Assembly (NCBI GenBank): GCA_964019055.1 | Contig: OZ025219.1 | Span: forward strand, 2,432,166-2,496,165 | Direction: 5' to 3' | DNA from: Anthopleura xanthogrammica | Lineage: Eukaryota; Cnidaria; Anthozoa; Actiniaria; Actiniidae | Length of the DNA: 64,000 bases | Part shown: positions 57,360 through 64,000 of the stretch, one piece after another | How positions within the stretch are numbered: position 1 is the first letter of the stretch | Layout of the letters: every line of letters starts with the position of its first letter | Program-made: the position numbers and the translations under genes | Notes under the pieces: generated by a model | Databases searched by the model: none | Told to the model about the DNA's origin: nothing | What the model saw: the letters and a program-made list of their open reading frames with translations, nothing else

Positions 57360-59396
57360 TTAAAATAGAAATCAAACCCTTGACCTTCGTACAGTACTCC
57401 AAGATTGTTTCACTGCACTATATATCACTTTACCGGAAATAATTTGATTCCTAGGGTATTTCATGATTAGTTAACATTTCATTATTCGTATAAATATTAA
57501 ACTGAATTAGTTTTTTTTTAATTCCTACATTTTATTGACAAAACAATTTGTGGTCCGTGAGAAAATTCGGAAATACGTTACAAATTAGGGGGACTAGTAC
57601 GAAAATCGCTCAAAACCTAATTCGGCATAAACTTTCTTGGAATAATCTTTAAGGGTCTAATAAACACTACATAATTTTTTTTCTTGATATTCTGATGGGA
57701 AGTATTTTATCTTTACGAATTTTTAATGAAATCTGTGACGTCATTTACTCAACACTAAACACGGCTCCATACATTTCTTTGTAAATAACTTCTTCATTTA
57801 TTTTCTTTCTATGAAGCCCAAAGGTTGGCTGAAAGACTTTACTGACATTTATTGTGATTACAATTGATTTTTAATTCTCTTTTTCAGTATTGAGTATGAG
57901 ACGAGCGAATATTTTGATCACAAAATAAAGGGAAATGTATAGAGCGATGTATATTGTAGAGTAAATGACGTCACTGACTTTTTTTTAAATTCGCAAAAAT
58001 ATAACACTTCCCATCGGAATATTAAGAAAAAACTTTAGCCAGTGTTTATTAGACCCTTAAAGATTATTCCAGGAAAGTTTCAGCCCAATTCAATTTTGAG
58101 CGATTTTCGTACTAGTCCCCCTTTAAGAGCTCTATGATTATGTATCCTTATCTGTTTAACTTTTACTAAGTCCCGGTTTTCACGTCACTATCAATAGACG
58201 CAGAATAACCACATACACAACGGCAGATATGATAGCCTAACCCCTTTATAGTTGGGTAGAACAAAGCATTTTCACTCAAACTTACAGTACTATCTGCGAT
58301 TATTCTTGCGTCACTAGTGAAAACTAAACTGATTATTATTCATAGTTGTTGGCCTCGTGGCTTACTTGTGCTTATAGACAGCTAGTTCAAAAAAACGTAA
58401 TATTGGTGAAGGTTTTGTTGCATGTTACATAACAAGCCTGAAATTCACTATGGGTGATGTGAATGCAATCAGCGAAAGTCACAACAATATGGCATTTTCC
58501 ATTATTTTGCCTGCACGATTTGACAAAGTGTGGCATATTTCTTTCTATGCTTTCTCTATTTCCAAATGACCAACAATACAATTAAAGCTTGGTTACCCCA
58601 ACTCCTTATTTCTTCTCCCCTTCCCTCCCATTCAGAAGTCATAGCTTCATTGAATGCCATTAACTCGATCTCTAATGCTAAGGATTTGAATGATAAATAT
58701 GAGATCTAAAGTATTTGGTTTCGTAACTACAGCTGGTTGGTATCGAGACTGATATCTATTGAGTTTACTGATAGATTATATAGCTTTAGGGAATAACGTC
58801 ACTTCCGGGACCAAAGCGAAAAGCAATAATGAGGGAATTCTTGTTACTACTTCTTTATTCTAAGACTGACTGACTTGATTAAGAAACCAATCAATAGTTA
58901 TGTGCAAGATATATCAACAACCTTTCGATTTATTTACAATTAATATCAGCATCACTTTGTCTTGAAAGAAAATCAAAATCAAACTTTATTATTGGACATT
59001 TCAAGTCAATTTACAAATCATCTAATTCTATCGGTTATCTGTATAGTATATTGAATTCAGCATGCATTGATACAACAGGATGTCATAGCAACAGAACAAA
59101 GAACCTACCAAGACCAGACTGCATTATGGGTATTACAAGTTTCTTGATGTAAATAAAATAAGGTAGTAATCTCCTTAACCTGATCAAAGAAGGGCTACAT
59201 CGTAGATAAGAGCTCTTAAAAGAGGCATCAAATGTACAAACTATGAAAGATAATTTGATAGTAGTTGTGATATCTGATTGTCTGATGTTGTGACACAACA
59301 ACCAAAGGAAAGAAGAAAACATCATAAGATACAACTTATTGATCAATAGTGTTGAGTATAATGATGGTTATATATAGACATTAATAATAGCCCATT
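57360..59396. other. No gene seen; duplicated non-coding block
   Basis: 57360-57960 has no counterpart in copy 1 and contains a partly inverted match (57590-57740) to 57960-58110. From 57970 on it matches 47620-49039. Includes the foldback at 58177-58327 and the conserved minus-strand AATAAA at 58985-58990. Confidence 0.55.
58177..58327. mobile_element. Foldback element, copy in duplication unit 2
   Basis: Counterpart of 47808-47965, nearly identical. The insertion preceded the duplication. Confidence 0.75.
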
Positions 59397-61535
59397 CTAC
59401 TTTACACACCAGACACCAGAACGCCCCGTACTAACTAATAACTGACCATTCTTTAAAACAGTTATACATAGAGGGTTATTGATTACATCACAAGTCCTTC
59501 CTACAAAACGACCATCTAATGTGAATTTTTGTACGCGGTTATTACCAGTATCACACACCAGTAGATGATGGTCAATAGCCAGGCCCCATGGTCCATTTAG
59601 CTGACCATCAGTAGTGCCTTTACCACCAATCGTCGATATTCTAGTCGGTACGTTACCTTTCTTCTCAAATACATGAATAACGTGATTATTACCATCACTG
59701 ACGTAAAACAGTCCATCATGTGTTGTCACATCACATGGATTAAACTTGTCCTGTGTTGTCAAACCAAACTGATACTGATAGTCACCGTCTCTTGTGAAGA
59801 CTTGAACACGATGATTACTACTATCACACACAATGATGTTACCATCGTCATCAACGTGTACTCCCCATGGATTACATAACTCTCCATCGCCGTTACCTTG
59901 GTTACCAAACGTCTTTATCAATGTCCCTGTTGTAGTGTTCACTATACATATTCTATGATTATCATTGTCTGCTATGACTAAATCTGTATCATTCAGAAAT
60001 GCTAAACCTATAGGAAAAGACAACTGTACCTGTGCAGTACCTCGACTACCATACGTCAGAAAGAGATCTCCATCAGTGGTGAATACATGGACACATTGAG
60101 AAGACCAATTGGCAACAGCGATCCTGCTATTGTCTCTGTTTACTGCTATACCTGTCAACAAACTAGATCCTATATTTACACCTTTCATGTTAAACTGTCC
60201 TGTTGTTCTCATCTCGTGTGGCTTGGCATTCACCACAAGTAGACTGTTAGATACATGATTCCCATTCACTTGAACCTCTGCTGTCAACCGACCAGCTACT
60301 TTAGCCATGAATTCAACATATAGTTTTCCATCAGTTGTCACATATTTCTTTTGTATTTTCACATTGCCTTCAGGCTTGATTTGAACGTCTATAACATCCC
60401 TTGAATCATGATTGAGTTCTCCTGTAGAGGTTTTAGTTATAAATGTGAGCTTCTCTTTCTTTAAAGCTTCTGTCTCAGATATCACCTCAATAGTGCTCTT
60501 CGTATGGTCTGTTTTCAAACATGTTAGAATTTCTCCCAGCCCTGAATTCACTTCTCGCACAAGCTGTTCGTTAGGAACGAACTCAACTCGAGAGGAGAGT
60601 TGAATGTGTTTGAAGATGAATTTCTCCGAGCATTGTGTCTCTTGAATGTTCATCATTTCACTTGCCAGTCCTCTTTCCATCACATTCTTGATGTATTCCT
60701 TGACGGCTGGAATATGATGAATTATATTCAAGTTTTTTGTGGCTGTGTCCAACTTCTCGTCGATTTGTTTCAGCATTTTTCGTTCGTTTTCTTGCAGCAT
60801 CTCGATGATCTTCTTGGTTTTGTCTTTGACTTCTTTTTTGGCTTTTTCTCCTTGTTGATTGATTGTGTTAGCAATCTTTTCTTGTTGTTGCTTTTCCTTG
60901 TCATCTAATCTCAACTGCTCCAGTACCTGCAGATGCTTTGACAGTACAGCTTTCTTGATCGAAGCAAACTTATCTAATGACATTGTCTTATGATCCTTGT
61001 GATTGTGTTTCCAGCATGTCAAGCAAATCATATCATCACAGTCTTCACAGAACAACTCTAGCCTGTGATGAGGGTGACTTTTACAAGGATTTTCTCTTGT
61101 TATTATGAACTCAATATGTTCTTTCTTCAAATCAGCCAGACGAACGACCTTGTGATCTTTGATAAACAATGAATGGCTCTTCTCGCATTCAGCACACATG
61201 GAGCGGTCACAATCAAAACAATACCAAGATGCTGTCGAATGACTCTCAGAAACAGAACAAACCTTTTCTTCTTCTACCAACGCCAGACCCTTCAAGATTC
61301 TTGAATGTAGTAGACTTGGCTGTAGATCTTCGACGCTGTTTGGTTCTGGTAGAGGAGTTTGTGATTTACATCGAGGACAATAGAACATGTTGACTTCCTC
61401 GATCAGCTCGGCGTGTCTTTTGATGCAAGGCTTACAAAATGTGTCAAAACACGGCAAGATCTTGGGTTCAATAAGTGTATCATTACACAAAGAACATTGG
61501 ACTTCCTTCTTAAGATCAGCGACAAACGACTCCAT
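59397..61535 (-). CDS. TRIM-NHL protein (TRIM2/3/71-like), copy 2
   Basis: Single exon, 712 aa, with the same domain order as copy 1: RING, two B-boxes, coiled coil, filamin/Ig-like region and NHL blades. It also has Asp for the RING His (CFDTFC). Residues at about 295-485 are identical to copy 1, whereas the RING/B-box part and the NHL blades differ at many positions. One two-residue deletion in the last blades (AIDHHLLV against AIDNDHHLLV) explains the length difference. Both copies keep full open frames, so both are probably functional. The NHL differences could alter binding partners. Confidence 0.92.
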   Translation of the reverse strand: MESFVADLKKEVQCSLCNDTLIEPKILPCFDTFCKPCIKRHAELIEEVNMFYCPRCKSQTPLPEPNSVEDLQPSLLHSRILKGLALVEEEKVCSVSESHSTASWYCFDCDRSMCAECEKSHSLFIKDHKVVRLADLKKEHIEFIITRENPCKSHPHHRLELFCEDCDDMICLTCWKHNHKDHKTMSLDKFASIKKAVLSKHLQVLEQLRLDDKEKQQQEKIANTINQQGEKAKKEVKDKTKKIIEMLQENERKMLKQIDEKLDTATKNLNIIHHIPAVKEYIKNVMERGLASEMMNIQETQCSEKFIFKHIQLSSRVEFVPNEQLVREVNSGLGEILTCLKTDHTKSTIEVISETEALKKEKLTFITKTSTGELNHDSRDVIDVQIKPEGNVKIQKKYVTTDGKLYVEFMAKVAGRLTAEVQVNGNHVSNSLLVVNAKPHEMRTTGQFNMKGVNIGSSLLTGIAVNRDNSRIAVANWSSQCVHVFTTDGDLFLTYGSRGTAQVQLSFPIGLAFLNDTDLVIADNDNHRICIVNTTTGTLIKTFGNQGNGDGELCNPWGVHVDDDGNIIVCDSSNHRVQVFTRDGDYQYQFGLTTQDKFNPCDVTTHDGLFYVSDGNNHVIHVFEKKGNVPTRISTIGGKGTTDGQLNGPWGLAIDHHLLVCDTGNNRVQKFTLDGRFVGRTCDVINNPLCITVLKNGQLLVSTGRSGVWCVK

Positions 61536-63143
61536 GTTGGCAAGAGTTGAGGGAGTTGGCTGTAGAATGTTGTTTCAGACGATTCTCGGAAATAAGCGTG
61601 ACCCTTGAATTCCTTGAATTGATGTCACGCTATGAATGCATAATTAGGAAACAGGGTTACCACGCTCAGTATTTGCTTGGTTAGGTTATCTGTGGTGGAG
61701 GATTAGTTCAAATTTACCGTATAAAACTAGCGGTTGCATATTGCGAGTTAAATGCTGCGAGTATAGGTAGAATGGCATCTAAGTGATTGTATTATTGCTT
61801 GCTACATGATTTATCCATGTTAATGCATGTCTCTACATGTCATTTATTTGTTATGGTACAGCTGACCACAATAATACTACTGATATAGTAATACAGCTGT
61901 CTCTAAATATACTATAAAAATATGTATAATATAGAAACAAATTACAAAAGAAAAAGAAATTGTTAGATATATTTTTATGAATATATACTTGTCAAATAGA
62001 TAATTGCAGGTGAATATTATGTAAAAGCCGGCTTAGAAATAGCATGAACTAATCAAGATAATTACGCAGGTAGGTCATACGGGTCAACAGTTAGCTGGTA
62101 TTTATATAATCAATAGCTCAATTCAAGAACAACATATCTGTCTTAGGGATAGATTTAGATCAAATACCACCCAAACAAAGTCGATCTTGTTCTACAAGGA
62201 TACGATTTATCGTGGCCACTGTAGCTCACTGTCGATTATTCCAAGTAGAGTTAGCACGTTCCACCAGCATCTGGTGGCCCGCATCTGTTAGCTAAAAATC
62301 GTGACAGATCGTGTTCAAGCACCAAAATTTGTACAAAGACTTTTCTAGATGTAAGAATCATTATTAGAAGGGGTGCCACTAGCCTGCGTGCATCCGGAAC
62401 GTAACAATGACCAGAGTTAAAGTCGGGCTGCACGCAGGCTAGGGTGCCACTGAAATGAAAGCCACGGGGGAGAAAATGGACAAATTTTATTTTCCCGTGG
62501 GGGTGGGGTGAGTGTAATTTTTCAACTATTAAAATAGCACTAATCAAAGTTTCACTCAGGAAAAGGAATCTCATTTACCATTTAAATGATGCTTCTAGTG
62601 GTTTTTCTTTCAATTTTTTTGATGCATATTTTTAATTAAAACTGGTTAATTAATTGGAATAAATATGTGAGGGGGTGGGGTGGGTCAAAGTTCCGCATTC
62701 CACGTCTTGTACTATTGCCTTGCGATGTATGGTGTTGAGTAAATGACGTCACTGACTCCTTTAAAAATTCCCATTGAGCAAAAAATAAAGAATACCATGA
62801 AATTTTTTAGTTTTCCAAAAATAATTTACGACCAGGTTTTCTAAGTTTCAGGTAAAACGATGGACCACCCATGGTCACGAACCAAAAATGATAAATTTTA
62901 GCTAAAGTTTCTCAGATAGAGTGAAAAAAATATACCCCTACGCGTGAAATAGATATTAGACTGATACACTTTTTAGTTTAATAGACCCCAATTCTATTGT
63001 TTTCTTTTGTGACTATTTGACTGCAACACATAACAAGTAATTTTTGTTTCACGAGTTTAGTAACTCTATTTCGATGAAAATTACAAAGGGTATTGGTAAA
63101 AAGCTAAAATATTGAATTCTCTCGTTTTTGTTTTTATTTTTAC
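61536..63143. other. No gene seen; upstream of TRIM copy 2
   Basis: AT-rich. No equivalents of the hydroxylase exons of copy 1 are present. Contains a small foldback at 62383-62442 (CTAGCCTGCGTGCA and TGCACGCAGGCTAG). 62255-62345 weakly resembles one arm of the foldback at 52783-53215. Confidence 0.5.
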
Positions 63144-63549
63144 CTTAGTTTTTCTGAATTCATCCTCAATTTGAAAGTGTTTTCGCTTGTGTTCAGCGTC
63201 CATGACATTACTCTGACATTACAGACGAATTGTATTCGCCAGTAGATATATCATGTCAATATGATGTCACGTGGTACGGCTAGCCTGCGTGCAGCACGAT
63301 TTTAACTCTGGGTTAAGACGGTCTGCCAATCAGACATCTATCTGTCAGGACAATTCAGTTGACCTTTTTTTAAAAAGTTTAAAAGCTGTTGCTAAAATTA
63401 TTACTTTTGCCCTTTCTTTCCTTGTATCTTTTGTGGGTTTAGTACTTGAAGTGAAGAAAGTTCATTTTACGTTACTCTTGCTCAGTAACTTACTATCGCA
63501 AAGTACACTTGGCCACATTAGAATGACGTTATTGTTTTTATTGATCGAC

Positions 63550-63675
63550 TAACCAGGACCATACTTCCAGACATCGAGTGCTGAGGCATCGTATGGACTT
63601 ACGGCTACGCTGGAGATTTCGGCCCCAACACCGCTATCCCGGGAGGAACACTGAGTTACAGACTGATCAGGAAAA
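63550..63675 (+). repeat. Truncated copy of the 54780-55055 element
   Basis: Matches from AACCAGGACCATACTTCCAG to GACTGATCAGGAA and then jumps to sequence equal to 55463 onward. Copy 2 has a deletion of about 0.56 kb here relative to copy 1. Confidence 0.8.
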
Positions 63676-64000
63676 GACAGATTCAAGAGCTAGTGAATGT
63701 TCTGTCAAGTTCCATAGATAGCGCCAGCTTTTGCCGCCAAAGCCCAATTGGCGTGCCCAGTTCCCTTGGTGGAAGGGAGTATGGGAGTTCAAATGCTTGT
63801 GGGTGCATACTTTGATGCTCGCAAACCCACTACTTTTGTGTAGTCAAAATCAAATTAAAAAAACTTCCCCAAAAGGAAGTAGACTGTCCTTTGTAAGGAA
63901 ATGTGTCCCCCACCCCCTCACAAGATTTAAATTTGCAATTTAAAATAAGGTTACTTGAAATTTCGAAGTTAGCAACAGGGGAGGATACGGGGGGAGCGCA

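Larger units (their letters stand above)
56178..63203 (-). pseudogene. Aromatic amino acid hydroxylase remnant, copy 2
   Basis: Only two pieces are seen: the first exon at 63144-63203 (MDAEHKRKHFQIEDEFRKTK, intact donor) and the last exon at 56178-56334 ([35 protein letters not shown], and a stop after RDW). The three middle exons kept in copy 1 are absent, so this copy cannot encode the enzyme. Its last exon is, however, uninterrupted, unlike that of copy 1. The TRIM gene at 59397-61535 lies between the two pieces. Confidence 0.8.
55963..64000. repeat. Tandem duplication unit, copy 2 (continues past the window)
   Basis: Repeats copy 1 in the same order. The last bases of the window match 55758-55787, so the unit is not complete here. 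Confidence 0.9.

Noticed and set aside
56269..57442. Open frames of 299-377 aa reading MDGW or IHPS repeats on both strands
   Set aside because: They are created by the GGAT array, are open in several frames on both strands, and have no signal, splice or homology support. The same applies to 51516-52032, 16276-16921 and 7182-7457.

Overview
The window is animal nuclear DNA: spliced genes with GT-AG introns, a class A GPCR, TRIM-NHL genes, many short foldback (MITE-like) elements and long micro/minisatellites. A hexacorallian-type anthozoan (sea anemone, corallimorph or stony coral) is my best guess, from the TRIM-NHL style, the repeat types and the Cys/Gly/Pro-rich secreted proteins. This is inference; no single marker proves it.

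Layout. 0-2 kb: a class A GPCR on the minus strand whose last codons run into a 24-bp minisatellite. 2-8 kb: repeats only. 8-45 kb: a cluster of seven genes for secreted low-complexity proteins, on both strands. I assembled them exon by exon from signal-peptide exons, splice sites and matching intron phases. They are a Cys/His-rich protein (8353-11021, -), a polyproline protein (13384-15208, +), a small Trp/Pro-rich protein (16794-17413, -), a GEKPP-repeat/Ala-rich protein (19371-21943, +), a Gly/Cys/Glu-rich protein (28997-32170, -), a GPCC-repeat protein (34226-35412, -) and a large 11-exon Gly-rich then Met/Gln-rich protein (36246-45414, +). An MFSD6-type transporter (25748-27859, +) sits among them. 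Two cluster members share a CPHW..CC motif that ends exactly at a T|GT-split cysteine codon, so they are paralogues. Most members have a short basic propeptide-like segment ending in KR before the low-complexity part. The set looks like cross-linked extracellular structural material (nematocyst, mesoglea, adhesive or skeletal matrix), which I infer rather than see.

46.9-64 kb: a tandem duplication of about 9 kb. Each copy carries an intronless TRIM-NHL gene inside the remains of an aromatic amino acid hydroxylase (phenylalanine/tryptophan hydroxylase family) gene. Several hydroxylase exons are missing. In copy 1 the last exon is interrupted by a foldback element. The central part of the two TRIM genes is almost identical while the ends have diverged, suggesting gene conversion. 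A GGAT array is tiny in copy 1 and about 0.95 kb in copy 2.

The remaining sequence is mainly interspersed repeats: a TAGACC-ended foldback family with six copies, at least ten other foldback elements, a tRNA-derived SINE, one LINE reverse-transcriptase fragment, and many simple repeats. No rRNA, tRNA gene or CRISPR array was seen.
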